Below are positions 31,948 to 40,047 of a stretch of 47,570 bases of DNA, piece after piece. The position numbers were made by a program, and so were the translations under genes. Source of the DNA: DAOMOD01 sp964526035 (GTDB taxonomy: Bacteria; Pseudomonadota; Gammaproteobacteria; Xanthomonadales; BPKI01); contig CAZGKE010000005.1 in assembly GCA_964526035.1 (NCBI GenBank), positions 1 to 47,570 on the forward strand. The letters run 5' to 3'. The stretch's first letter is position 1. Each line of letters starts with the position of its first letter. The notes under the pieces were generated by a model. It ran no database searches. It saw only the letters and a list, made by a program, of their open reading frames with translations, and had not been told where the DNA came from.

Positions 31948-32570
31948 GCGGCCGCCTGATCAGTTTCGAGGGCGGCGAGGGCGCCGGCAAGAGCACCGTG
32001 ATCGCAGCCGCGCAGGCGTTTCTGGAAGCCTCGGGCATCCAGCCCCTGCTGGTGCGCGAGCCCGGCGGCACCGGGATCGGCGAGCGCCTTCGTGAGGTGC
32101 TTCTGGATGCCGCGATCGACGACATGCGCGCCGAAACGGAGCTTCTACTCATGTTCGCCAGCCGCGCGCAGCTGGTCGCCGAACGTATCCTTCCGTCGCT
32201 TGCGGAGGGCCGCTGGATACTTGCCGATCGATTCACAGATGCCAGCTTCGCCTATCAAGGCGGCGGTCGCGGCCTCGATCCGAACTGGATCGCCGAGCTG
32301 GAGCGGCGCGCCGTCGGGCTGAAACCGGATCTCACTTTCCTGCTCGATATCGGCGTAGCCGAGGGCCTCGCGCGCGCTGGCGGCCGCGGCGACAGCGATC
32401 GCATTGAAGGCGAGCAGGAGGCCTTCTTCGAGCGCGTGCGTGCCTCTTACCTCGCGCGCGCTGCCGCTGAGCCGGAGCGCTTCTGCCTGATAGACGCCGG
32501 CGCCGAGCGCGAATCGGTGGCTGCGGCCGTGACCCGACGTCTGCAGCAATTGGTGGATACAGGCCGATGA
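31944..32570 (+). CDS. tmk: Thymidylate kinase
   Basis: This 208-residue kinase converts dTMP to dTDP. It shows the P-loop EGGEGAGKST at residues 9-18, REPGGTGIGERLR, the DRFTDASFAYQGGGRGL segment and a lid region near RGDSDRIEGE. The GTG start at 31944 overlaps the mltG stop as GTGA; the end overlaps holB as ATGA. The order mltG-tmk-holB-pilZ is typical of gammaproteobacteria. Confidence 0.97.
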   Translation: MSGRLISFEGGEGAGKSTVIAAAQAFLEASGIQPLLVREPGGTGIGERLREVLLDAAIDDMRAETELLLMFASRAQLVAERILPSLAEGRWILADRFTDASFAYQGGGRGLDPNWIAELERRAVGLKPDLTFLLDIGVAEGLARAGGRGDSDRIEGEQEAFFERVRASYLARAAAEPERFCLIDAGAERESVAAAVTRRLQQLVDTGR

Positions 32571-33508
32571 CGCTGGCGCGACCCTGGCACGCTGCTCCGT
32601 GGCAGGCGCTGTCTGAACGTCTCGCCGCGGGCGCCTTGTCCCATGCGCTGCTGCTGGCCGGACCGGGGGGGCTCGGCAAGCTCGATTTTGCCGAACGTCT
32701 GGCAGGCGCCCTGCTGTGCCGCGACCGGGAAGTCGATGGCGAGGCCTGTGGCGCGTGCCGAGACTGCGTTCTGCGCGCCGCCGGCAGTCATCCCGACCTG
32801 CAGCGGGTGACGCTCGGCGTCCGCGATGATGGCCGCCCACGCACCGAGATCGTGATCGAGCAGGTGCGTCAGGTATGTGAGTGGCTGTCGCTGACCAGCC
32901 AGCGTGGCGGTGCCCAGGTGGTGCTGCTGGCGCCTGCCGACCGTCTCAACGTGAATGCCGCCAACGCGCTGCTCAAGACTTTGGAAGAACCGGCCGCGGG
33001 GCGCTTTCTGGTACTGGTTGCCGATCAGCCTGCGCGTTTGCCCGCCACGGTGCGCAGCCGTTGCATGCGCTTCGAGTTCCGTCTGCCCGCCCGGCAGGAG
33101 GCGCTCGACTGGCTGCAGGGGCAGGGCGTGGACGCCGCGGCGGCGGCCCGCGCGCTGGCGTGCGCGGCCGGCAATCCCGGGCTGGCGCGCGAGATGCTGG
33201 AGGAAGGTCTGCTCGATCTGCACGCCGCGGTGGTCGAAGACCTTGAGGCCCTGGCCAGCGGCCGCGCGCTGGCTTCGGCAGTAGCGAAGGCGTGGACCGA
33301 CGACCGCCCGGAGCAGCGCCTGGCGTTCGCCGCCGAGCTGGCTTGTCGTCGCGCTCGCGAAGATGCCTTGACCGACCCGGCGCTTTTCAACAAGCTAGAG
33401 AGGTGGTTCGACAGCGCAGGCCGGGTCCGTGAATGGGTGCCGACACCGCTGCGAACCGACTTGCTGTTGACGGAATTGCTGGTCGAATGGCCGCAGTCCG
33501 GGACCTGA
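32567..33508 (+). CDS. holB: DNA polymerase III subunit delta'
   Basis: This 313-residue clamp-loader subunit has the delta' N-terminus with the modified P-loop GPGGLGKLDF, a zinc site (C-x8-C-x2-C-x2-C region around CRDREVDGEACGACRDC), LKTLEEPAAGRFLVLVADQPARLPATVRSRC with the SRC motif, and a helical C-terminal domain. Delta' is not expected to hydrolyse ATP, which agrees with LD replacing the usual Ser/Thr after the P-loop lysine. It starts within the tmk stop codon. Confidence 0.95.
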   Translation: MTLARPWHAAPWQALSERLAAGALSHALLLAGPGGLGKLDFAERLAGALLCRDREVDGEACGACRDCVLRAAGSHPDLQRVTLGVRDDGRPRTEIVIEQVRQVCEWLSLTSQRGGAQVVLLAPADRLNVNAANALLKTLEEPAAGRFLVLVADQPARLPATVRSRCMRFEFRLPARQEALDWLQGQGVDAAAAARALACAAGNPGLAREMLEEGLLDLHAAVVEDLEALASGRALASAVAKAWTDDRPEQRLAFAAELACRRAREDALTDPALFNKLERWFDSAGRVREWVPTPLRTDLLLTELLVEWPQSGT

Positions 33509-33528
33509 GCCGCACAGGGGACTCGAAC

Positions 33529-33900
33529 ATGGTTGCAATTCCCGGCGCCGCCGGAGGTTTTTCCCGCCAGGGCATCCTGGCGCTGACCATCAAGGACAAG
33601 GGCGCGCTTTACAACGCCTACATGCCCTTCATCAAGGGCGGCGGGCTGTTCGTGCCCACGCCGCGGCGCTACAGCATCGGCGACGAGGTGTTCCTGCTGC
33701 TCACCCTGATGGAAGAGAAGGATCGCCTGCCGGTCGCCGGCAAGGTGGTGTGGATCACTCCTGCCGGCGCGCAGGGCAACCGTACCGCCGGCATCGGCGT
33801 GCAGTTCAGCGACAACTCCGACGGTGAAACCGTCAAGACCAAGATCGAAGCCATCCTCGCCGGCACCCTGACTGCGGATCGACCGACGCATACGATGTAG
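33529..33900 (+). CDS. pilZ: PilZ domain protein (type IV pilus assembly PilZ)
   Basis: This 123-residue PilZ-fold protein contains FSRQGILALTIKDKGALYNAYMPFIKGGGLFVPT, EVFLLLTLMEEKDRLPVAGKVVWITP and RTAGIGVQF. The RxxxR and D/NxSxxG c-di-GMP-binding motifs are absent, as in the Xanthomonas and Pseudomonas pilus-assembly PilZ encoded after holB. It should interact with the pilus motor proteins rather than bind c-di-GMP. The stop codon at 33898-33900 abuts a heptamer array. Confidence 0.93.
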   Translation: MVAIPGAAGGFSRQGILALTIKDKGALYNAYMPFIKGGGLFVPTPRRYSIGDEVFLLLTLMEEKDRLPVAGKVVWITPAGAQGNRTAGIGVQFSDNSDGETVKTKIEAILAGTLTADRPTHTM

Positions 33901-34069
33901 GGGTCAGGGCTTGGGGCCTAGGGCCTAGGGCCTTTGGCTCGGGGCCTAGGGGACAGCCTGCAGCCCCAATCCGCAGTCGTAGTTTGTGTCACTTCGTGCG
34001 CCGATGGGTATGCGAACGCGAATGCTGTCGGGCCTCGTCATCCCTAAGCCCTAAGCCCTCGGCCCATGG
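33900..34069. repeat. GGGCCTA heptamer array with inverted partner
   Basis: Seven heptamers run in perfect 7-base register from 33900 to 33948 (GGGGTCA, GGGCTTG, GGGCCTA twice, GGGCCTT, TGGCTCG, GGGCCTA). An inverted array, CCCTAAG twice, CCCTCGG and CCCATGG, occupies 34042-34069. About 93 bp without repeats lie between. The left array fits a G-quadruplex pattern with 3-4 base loops. The remaining intergenic DNA to 34140 shows no gene. Confidence 0.8.
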
Positions 34070-34140
34070 ACACGCCTGCCGTTGCCCCCCGCACCCCAAG
34101 CCGGTAGGGTAAAGGGCCACCCGCTGCAATACCCATCCCA

Positions 34141-35916
34141 ATGTGTGGAATCGCTGGAGAAATCCGGTTCGATGGCCTGTCCCCGTCACTTTCTTCCCTT
34201 GAGCGGATGCTCGAGGTGCTGCGTCCGCGCGGGCCTGATCATGCGGGTGTGCATCTGCATGGTGCGGTGGCGCTGGGTCACCGTCGGCTCAGCATCATCG
34301 ACCTTTCGGCGCGCGGCGCGCAGCCGATGGTGGACGCCGAGCTGGGCCTGAGCCTGGTCTTCAACGGCTGCATCTACAACCACCGCGAGCTGCGCGGCGA
34401 GCTGGAGAAGGCCGGCTATCACTTCCACTCGCGCGCCGACTCTGAAGTGATTCTCAAGGCCTGGCATGCCTGGGGCGAACACTGCGTCGACCGCTTCATG
34501 GGCATGTTCGCCTTTGCCGTGCACGAGCGCGATTCCGGTCGCATGGTGCTGGCCCGCGACCGGCTCGGCATCAAGCCGCTGTACCTGGCCGAGCAGCGCG
34601 GCGGGCTGCGCTTTGCATCTTCGCTGCCGGCGCTGCTGGCCGGCGGCGACGTGGACACCACCATTGATCCGGAGGCGCTGCATTTCTACCTGCACTGGCA
34701 CGCCGTCGTGCCGGCGCCGTGGACCATCCTGCGTGGGGTGCGCAAGCTGCCGCCGGCGACGCTGCGCATCATCGAGGCCAACGGCCAGCATCGCGACCGC
34801 GTGTACTGGAACCCGCCCTACGGAACGCCCGAAGACGAGCGCGGCCTGGGTTTCGAGGATTGGCAGGAGCGCGTGCTGGGCGCACTGCGGCTGGCGGTCG
34901 AGCGACGGCTGGTCGCCGACGTGCCGGTCGGCGTGCTGCTATCCGGCGGCGTCGATTCCAGCCTGATCGTGGGTTTGCTGGCCGAAGCGGGACAGCACGG
35001 ACTGGAAACCTTTTCGGTGGGCTTCGAGAGCGTGGGCGGCGAGGTCGGCGATGAGTTCCAGTATTCCGACATCATCGCCCACCGTTTCGACACCCGGCAC
35101 CACAAGATCACCGTCGACAGCCGTTCGCGCCTGCTGCCGGAGCTGCCTGGCTGCGTGCGCGCGATGAACGAGCCGATGGTGAGCCACGACGCCATCGGCT
35201 TCTATCTGCTCAGCGAGGAGGTGTCGAAACACGTCAAGGTGGTGCAGAGCGGGCAGGGTGCCGATGAAGTGTTCGGCGGATACCACTGGTATCCGCCGAT
35301 GCTGGACAGCCGCAATCCGCTGGCCGACTACCAGCGTGGCTTCTTCGACCGCGACGCTGCCGACTACCGCGCTACGGTGATGGAGGAATGGCGTGTGGAA
35401 GGGCTGGCGGAGTCCCATGTCGCCCAGCATTTCGCGGCGCCGGGCGCGCCCGCGGCGGCGGACAAGGCGCTGCGCATTGACACCCATGTGATGCTGGTCG
35501 ACGACCCGGTCAAGCGCGTCGACAGCATGACCATGGCCTTCGGCCTGGAAGCGCGGGTGCCGTTCCTCGACCACGAGCTGGTGGAGCTGGCAGCGCGCAT
35601 CCCGGCGGAAATGAAGATCGACCATGGCGGCAAGCATGTGCTGAAGGAAGCGGCTCGCAAGGTCATTCCTGCCGAGGTCATCGACCGCCCCAAGGGCTAT
35701 TTCCCAGTGCCTGCGCTCAAGTACCTGGAGGGCGACGTGCTCGACATGGTGCGAGGTGTGCTCGCCGATCCGCGCGCCAGACAGCGCGGTCTGTTCCGGC
35801 CGCAGTACGTCGACAGCCTGCTGGCCAGCCCCAATGACCAGCTGACGCCGCTGCGCGGCAACAAGCTCTGGCAGCTCGCCCTGCTGGAGCTGTGGCTGCA
35901 GACGCATGACGTCTGA
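34141..35916 (+). CDS. asnO: N-acetylglutaminylglutamine amidotransferase (asparagine synthase-like)
   Basis: This 591-residue enzyme amidates the dipeptide N-acetylglutaminylglutamine to make the osmoprotectant NAGGN. The N-terminal glutaminase domain starts with the catalytic C2 (MCGIAGEIRF) and has RLSIIDLS and FNGCIYNHRELR. The C-terminal asparagine-synthetase domain has the pyrophosphatase loop LLSGGVDSSLIVGL near residue 270 and GQGADEVFGGY. Asparagine synthetase would look similar, but the two downstream genes are specific to NAGGN synthesis. No Shine-Dalgarno precedes the ATG, and the upstream DNA ends in a heptamer array. It overlaps ngg by 11 bases. Confidence 0.92.
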   Translation: MCGIAGEIRFDGLSPSLSSLERMLEVLRPRGPDHAGVHLHGAVALGHRRLSIIDLSARGAQPMVDAELGLSLVFNGCIYNHRELRGELEKAGYHFHSRADSEVILKAWHAWGEHCVDRFMGMFAFAVHERDSGRMVLARDRLGIKPLYLAEQRGGLRFASSLPALLAGGDVDTTIDPEALHFYLHWHAVVPAPWTILRGVRKLPPATLRIIEANGQHRDRVYWNPPYGTPEDERGLGFEDWQERVLGALRLAVERRLVADVPVGVLLSGGVDSSLIVGLLAEAGQHGLETFSVGFESVGGEVGDEFQYSDIIAHRFDTRHHKITVDSRSRLLPELPGCVRAMNEPMVSHDAIGFYLLSEEVSKHVKVVQSGQGADEVFGGYHWYPPMLDSRNPLADYQRGFFDRDAADYRATVMEEWRVEGLAESHVAQHFAAPGAPAAADKALRIDTHVMLVDDPVKRVDSMTMAFGLEARVPFLDHELVELAARIPAEMKIDHGGKHVLKEAARKVIPAEVIDRPKGYFPVPALKYLEGDVLDMVRGVLADPRARQRGLFRPQYVDSLLASPNDQLTPLRGNKLWQLALLELWLQTHDV

Positions 35917-37675
35917 GCGAACCCGACGCGAGGCGCGCCATCCGCGCAGGCGCGATCGTCATCTGCTGCCGAGTGACGCACACACCCGTGAGCCCGACAG
36001 CGAAGCATGGCTTCACTGCGGCTGGGGCCGACTGCTTTTCGCGCACACCTTTGCGGACGCGACGAAACTGGTCGCCAGTCTGGCCGAGGAGGAACCGGAC
36101 GAGCGCGATATCGCCGTCTATGTGGCTGATCCGCACGTGGTGCTTTCCATGGCGCCGCAGGAAGTGTTCCTCGACCCTTCGCACACGCTGCGCCTGTGGA
36201 TGAGCCACTACCGGCCCGCCAGCGACCGCCCGCGCGGGTTCCAGGTACGACGCATGCGCGACAAGGCCGACGCGCTGGCGTCGAACCGCATCTACGCGCG
36301 CCTCGACATGGTGCAGGTGCCGCTCGACTTCTTTGCCAAGAACCTCAACTCGCGGCGGCTGATCTACCTGGTTGCGGCAGACGATGGGGGTCAGGTGTTG
36401 GGCAGCGTCACCGGGGTCGATCATGTGCGTGCCTACGACGACCCCGAGCAGGGCGCCAGCCTCTGGTGCCTGGCGGTCGATCCGGAGTGTTCGCTTCCCG
36501 GGGTGGGCGAAGCCCTGGTGCGCGCGCTCGCCGAGCATTACCAGGCGCGCGGTCGCGCCTTCCTGGATCTGTCGGTGAAGCATGACAACGCGCCCGCTCT
36601 GAAGCTCTATGAGCGCATCGGATTCGAGCGTGTGGCGTGGTTCACCCTGAAGAAGCGCAACCTGATCAACGAGCAGCTGTTCATCGCCCCGCAGCCGGAG
36701 GCGCGTCTCAACCCGTATGCCCGGATCATCATCAACGAGGCGCGACGACGAGGCATCGCGGTCGACGTCGAGGACGAGGAGGCGAATCTGTTCCGACTCA
36801 CCCTCGGCGGGCGGGGCATCGTCTGTCGGGAATCGCTTTCGGAATTGACTTCGGCGGTGGCCATGACGCGTTGCGACGACAAGTCCCTGACCCACCGCCT
36901 GCTGTCTCGCGCGGGGTTGTCGGTGCCTGAGCAGATCGACGTCGGCACGTCCGTGGGAGAAACCGAACGGGAATTTCTGAAGCGACACGGCAGCGTGGTA
37001 GTGAAACCGGCGCGCGGCGAACAGGGCAGGGGGATCAGTGTGGACCTGCGCGACGAGGCGTCTTTGGAGAGCGCCATCGTGGCGGCCCGCGAGCACTGCG
37101 AGCAGGTGCTGATGGAGCGCTTTTGTCCTGGCGGGGATCTGCGCATCGTGGTGATCGGCGGTGAGGTGGTGGCCGCCGCGCTTCGGCACCCCGCTGAAAT
37201 CGTCGGCAACGGTCGCGACAGCATCGAGCGACTGATCGAAGCACAGAGCCGGCGACGAGCCGCGGCCACCGGCGGTGAAAGCCGCATTCCGCTGGATGAA
37301 GAGACATTGCGCTGCGTGGCTCTTGCGGAGCACCAGCTGGCTGATGTGCTTGGCGAGGGCAAGCGGCTCAAGGTGCGCCGTACCGCCAATCTGCATACCG
37401 GTGGCACATTGCAGGACGTCACCGCAGAACTCTGCGATGCCTTGCGCAACGCTGCGCTGAAGGCGTCTCAGGTTCTGGAGATACCGGTGGTGGGACTGGA
37501 TCTGCTGGTGCCCGATCACCGCGCGGCGGTGCACGTGATCATCGAGGCGAACGAGCGCCCCGGGCTCGCCAATCACGAGCCGCTTCCGACCGCGGAACGA
37601 TTCATCGACCTCCTGTTCCCGCAGACCCGGCGCGAGGGCGCCAGGAACCCGGCGCCGGACGTGACTTCGAAGTGA
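35906..37675 (+). CDS. ngg: N-acetylglutaminylglutamine synthetase (GNAT plus ATP-grasp fusion)
   Basis: This 589-residue two-domain enzyme joins and acetylates two glutamines. The N-terminal half is a GNAT acetyltransferase, with SLWCLAVDPECSLPGVGEALVRALAEHYQARG and LDLSVKHDNAPALKLYERIGF near residues 190-245. The C-terminal half is an ATP-grasp ligase, with VVVKPARGEQGRGISVDL, LMERFCPGGDLRIVVIGG and VVGLDLLVPD...IIEANERPGL. This fusion is diagnostic of the NAGGN pathway described in Pseudomonas and Sinorhizobium. It lies between asnO and the M42 peptidase gene. Confidence 0.94.
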   Translation: MTSERTRREARHPRRRDRHLLPSDAHTREPDSEAWLHCGWGRLLFAHTFADATKLVASLAEEEPDERDIAVYVADPHVVLSMAPQEVFLDPSHTLRLWMSHYRPASDRPRGFQVRRMRDKADALASNRIYARLDMVQVPLDFFAKNLNSRRLIYLVAADDGGQVLGSVTGVDHVRAYDDPEQGASLWCLAVDPECSLPGVGEALVRALAEHYQARGRAFLDLSVKHDNAPALKLYERIGFERVAWFTLKKRNLINEQLFIAPQPEARLNPYARIIINEARRRGIAVDVEDEEANLFRLTLGGRGIVCRESLSELTSAVAMTRCDDKSLTHRLLSRAGLSVPEQIDVGTSVGETEREFLKRHGSVVVKPARGEQGRGISVDLRDEASLESAIVAAREHCEQVLMERFCPGGDLRIVVIGGEVVAAALRHPAEIVGNGRDSIERLIEAQSRRRAAATGGESRIPLDEETLRCVALAEHQLADVLGEGKRLKVRRTANLHTGGTLQDVTAELCDALRNAALKASQVLEIPVVGLDLLVPDHRAAVHVIIEANERPGLANHEPLPTAERFIDLLFPQTRREGARNPAPDVTSK

Positions 37676-37705
37676 GAGACTCGAACAGCCGTGAGGCATG
37701 AACCG

Positions 37706-38839
37706 ATGACCAGAAAACCCACGCCCCTGAAGCCCGACGGCGAGCGCATCATCAAGCGCCTGTTGTCGCTTCTCGACATCGCCAGCCCCTCGGGATTCAC
37801 CGATACCATCGTGCACCACGTCTGCGAGGAGCTGAGTCGGCTCGGAGTCAAGCATGAACTGACCCGACGCGGCGCCATCCGCGCGACCCTGCCGGGACGC
37901 AGTCAGGCGCCGTCGCGGGGCATCATCGCGCACCTCGATACCCTGGGCGCGCTGGTGCGCCGACTCAAGGACAATGGTCGGCTCGAGCTGGCCATGATCG
38001 GCCACTGGTCGGCGCGCTTCGCCGAAGGCGCGCGCGTCACCCTGTTCACCGACAGTGGCCGTCATCGCGGCACCATCCTGCCGCTGAAAGCGTCCGGCCA
38101 CGTCTACAACGAGGAAATCGATACCCAGCCGGTGGGCTGGGATCACGTCGAGCTGCGCATCGACGAAGCGGTGTTCGACCGCGCGGGACTGGACGCACTG
38201 GGCGTGCAGGTAGGTGACTTCGTGGCCGTCGATCCGCAGCCGGAAGTGCAGGACAACGGCTACATCGTTTCCCGCCATCTCGATGACAAGGCGGGCGTCG
38301 CCGTGCTGCTGGAGCTGGCCCAGCTGGTCACCGAGTCGAAGGTGGAGCTGCCGCTGGATTGCCACCTGCTGTTCAGCATCTCCGAAGAAGTCGGCTCGGG
38401 CGCGTCGGCCATCCTGCATGGCCACGTCGCCGAACTGGTCGCCATCGACAACGGCACACAGGCGCCGGGGCAGGCCAGTCGCGAGTTCGGCGTCACCGTG
38501 GCCATGGCCGATCAGGTCGGTCCTTTCGATTTTCACCTGACGCGGATGCTGCTGGAGCTGGCGAGTGCGCACGACATCGGCCATCAGCGCGACGTGTTCC
38601 GCTACTACCGCTGTGACTCGGCATCGGCGGTCGAGGCCGGCAATGACATCCGCACGGCGCTGCTCACTTTCGGCATCGACGCCAGCCACGGCTATGAGCG
38701 CATCCACCTCGATGCGCTGGAAAGCCTGGTGCGGCTGTTGGCGCTGTACGCGCAGTGCCCGCCGGTCGTCGCCCGCGATGCCGAGGCGCTCGGCCCGGCC
38801 AAGGGCTTCCCGTTCGAGGCGCAGGAGAAGCTGCTTTAG
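37706..38839 (+). CDS. NAGGN-associated M42-family metallopeptidase
   Basis: This 377-residue M42 (glutamyl aminopeptidase-like) metallopeptidase shows metal ligands in IIAHLDTLGALVR, HLDDKAGVAVLLELA and ISEEVGSGASA, plus AIDNGTQAPG and YYRCDSASAVEAGND near the end. Members linked to asnO-ngg form a distinct subgroup and may trim or recycle the osmolyte dipeptide; the true substrate is not established. I chose the ATG at 37706, with GAGG nine bases upstream; a GTG at 37691 would add five residues. It starts 30 bp after ngg. Confidence 0.91.
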   Translation: MTRKPTPLKPDGERIIKRLLSLLDIASPSGFTDTIVHHVCEELSRLGVKHELTRRGAIRATLPGRSQAPSRGIIAHLDTLGALVRRLKDNGRLELAMIGHWSARFAEGARVTLFTDSGRHRGTILPLKASGHVYNEEIDTQPVGWDHVELRIDEAVFDRAGLDALGVQVGDFVAVDPQPEVQDNGYIVSRHLDDKAGVAVLLELAQLVTESKVELPLDCHLLFSISEEVGSGASAILHGHVAELVAIDNGTQAPGQASREFGVTVAMADQVGPFDFHLTRMLLELASAHDIGHQRDVFRYYRCDSASAVEAGNDIRTALLTFGIDASHGYERIHLDALESLVRLLALYAQCPPVVARDAEALGPAKGFPFEAQEKLL

Positions 38840-38904
38840 GTGGGATCGCGCGTTTCAGGCGGGACCAGGGTCGCCCCGAGGGTGCGCTTCAGCGCGAGGC
38901 GCCC

Positions 38905-38930
38905 GTGGGAGCAGCCTCAGTCGCGACCGT
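38905..38930 (+). repeat. Second, degraded REP-like copy
   Basis: This 26-base sequence beginning GTGGGAGCAGCCTCAGTCGC matches the element at 9346-9371 at 24 of 26 positions. The two changes fall in the stem and weaken the hairpin. It lies between the NAGGN peptidase and rhomboid genes. Confidence 0.7.
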
Positions 38931-38992
38931 GGTTTCGCTTCGTGGCCGTGTCCGTGTCGGGGCTGGGCCTCTCCTGCAGGGGCTCTGCGGGC

Positions 38993-39607
38993 TCAACCAA
39001 ACGGATTGAAAAGACGCTCCAGGAACTGGCCGGCCACGCGCGGCTCCAGGATCAGGGTAAACAGTACACCATAGCCTGCACCCCACAGGTGCGCGCTGTG
39101 GTTGGTGTTGTCGCGGCCGCGGCGCTCGCTCCAGATCGAGTAGGCCACATACAAGGCGGCAAACACGATGGCCGGCACCGGGATGAAGAACACGAAGATC
39201 AGCGTCCACGGCTGGATCAGGATGAAGGCGAACAGCACCGCAGACACCGCGCCCGAGGCGCCCAGGCTGCGGTAGCCGGTATCGTGGCGGTGCTTCAGGA
39301 AGCTCGGCAGCATGGCGACGATGATGCCGCCGAGATAGAAGGCGACATAGCCCCAAGCGCCGATGTAGGGCTCGAACAGCTGCTCCATGATCGAGCCGAA
39401 GAAGTACAGCGTGATCATGTTGAACAGCAGGTGTCCGCCGTCGGCGTGGATGAAGCCGTGGGTGACGAAGCGGTGGTACTCGCCGCGATTCACCGCCGGC
39501 GGCCAGAAGATCAGCGTGCCGATGATTCGCGGGTTGCCGAAAGCGGCCAGCGAGACCAGGCAGGTGATCAGTATCAGAGCGAGGTTGGGTCCGGCCTCGA
39601 TATTCAC
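38993..39607 (-). CDS. Rhomboid-family intramembrane serine protease
   Basis: This 204-residue integral membrane protease has about six hydrophobic segments. The catalytic serine is S118 in LGASGAVSA and the histidine is H173 in SAHLWGAGYG. The HRFVTHGFIHADGGHLLFNM segment in the first loop and TM2 is typical. Rhomboids cleave single-pass membrane proteins; the substrate is unknown. The start ATG overlaps the sufE stop as ATGA, so the two are translated together although no functional link is obvious. Confidence 0.94.
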   Translation of the reverse strand: MNIEAGPNLALILITCLVSLAAFGNPRIIGTLIFWPPAVNRGEYHRFVTHGFIHADGGHLLFNMITLYFFGSIMEQLFEPYIGAWGYVAFYLGGIIVAMLPSFLKHRHDTGYRSLGASGAVSAVLFAFILIQPWTLIFVFFIPVPAIVFAALYVAYSIWSERRGRDNTNHSAHLWGAGYGVLFTLILEPRVAGQFLERLFNPFG

Positions 39608-40047
39608 GCGTCGGCTTCGATGTGTTCGGCGGCGATCGCCTTGATCTTTGCCAAGAGCGATGCAAGGCCATTGCTTCGCGTCGCTGACAGGTGCGCCTTG
39701 AGCCCGATCTTTTCGACGAACGCCGGCTCGGTATCAAGGATTTCGCACGCGCTGCGCCCCGAGTACACGCGCAGTACCAGCGCGATCAGGCCGGACACGA
39801 TGGCCGAATCGCTGATCGCCTGGATGTGCAGTGCCCTGGCGTCGCCCTGCGGAACCACCCAAACCTGCGACTGACAGCCGTGCAGCCGCCTGTCCTCGCT
39901 CTTCCACTCGTCCGGGAACGGCGGCAGCTTGCGCCCGAGGTCGATCAGGTACTGATAGCGCTCCGACCAGTCGCTGAAGTAGGCGAACTCCTCGGCGATC
40001 GCGCGCTGCGCTTCGGCGGCAGTGGGCTCGGGTGGGGACGTGGTCAT
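39604..40047 (-). CDS. sufE: SufE-family sulfur acceptor
   Basis: This 147-residue protein should accept persulfide sulfur from a cysteine desulfurase for Fe-S cluster or related assembly. The conserved active cysteine is in RLHGCQSQVWV; the YQYLIDLGRKLPPFPDEWK and SACEILDTEPAFVEKIGLKAHLS segments are characteristic. It overlaps cysS by four bases upstream and rhomboid by four downstream. No sufS or other suf gene is in the window; nfuA at 9865 is another Fe-S assembly gene. Confidence 0.94.
   Translation of the reverse strand: MTTSPPEPTAAEAQRAIAEEFAYFSDWSERYQYLIDLGRKLPPFPDEWKSEDRRLHGCQSQVWVVPQGDARALHIQAISDSAIVSGLIALVLRVYSGRSACEILDTEPAFVEKIGLKAHLSATRSNGLASLLAKIKAIAAEHIEADA

Noticed and set aside
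34141..35916. Ordinary asparagine synthetase AsnB
   Set aside because: The domain layout fits, but the downstream GNAT/ATP-grasp fusion and M42 peptidase define the NAGGN cluster, so the amidotransferase role in that pathway is preferred.
35717..38707. A 996-codon open frame on the minus strand
   Set aside because: It lies antisense to the NAGGN genes, which have clear domains and active sites. Its protein is Arg/His/Gln-rich with no motif, as expected for a shadow frame in high-GC DNA.
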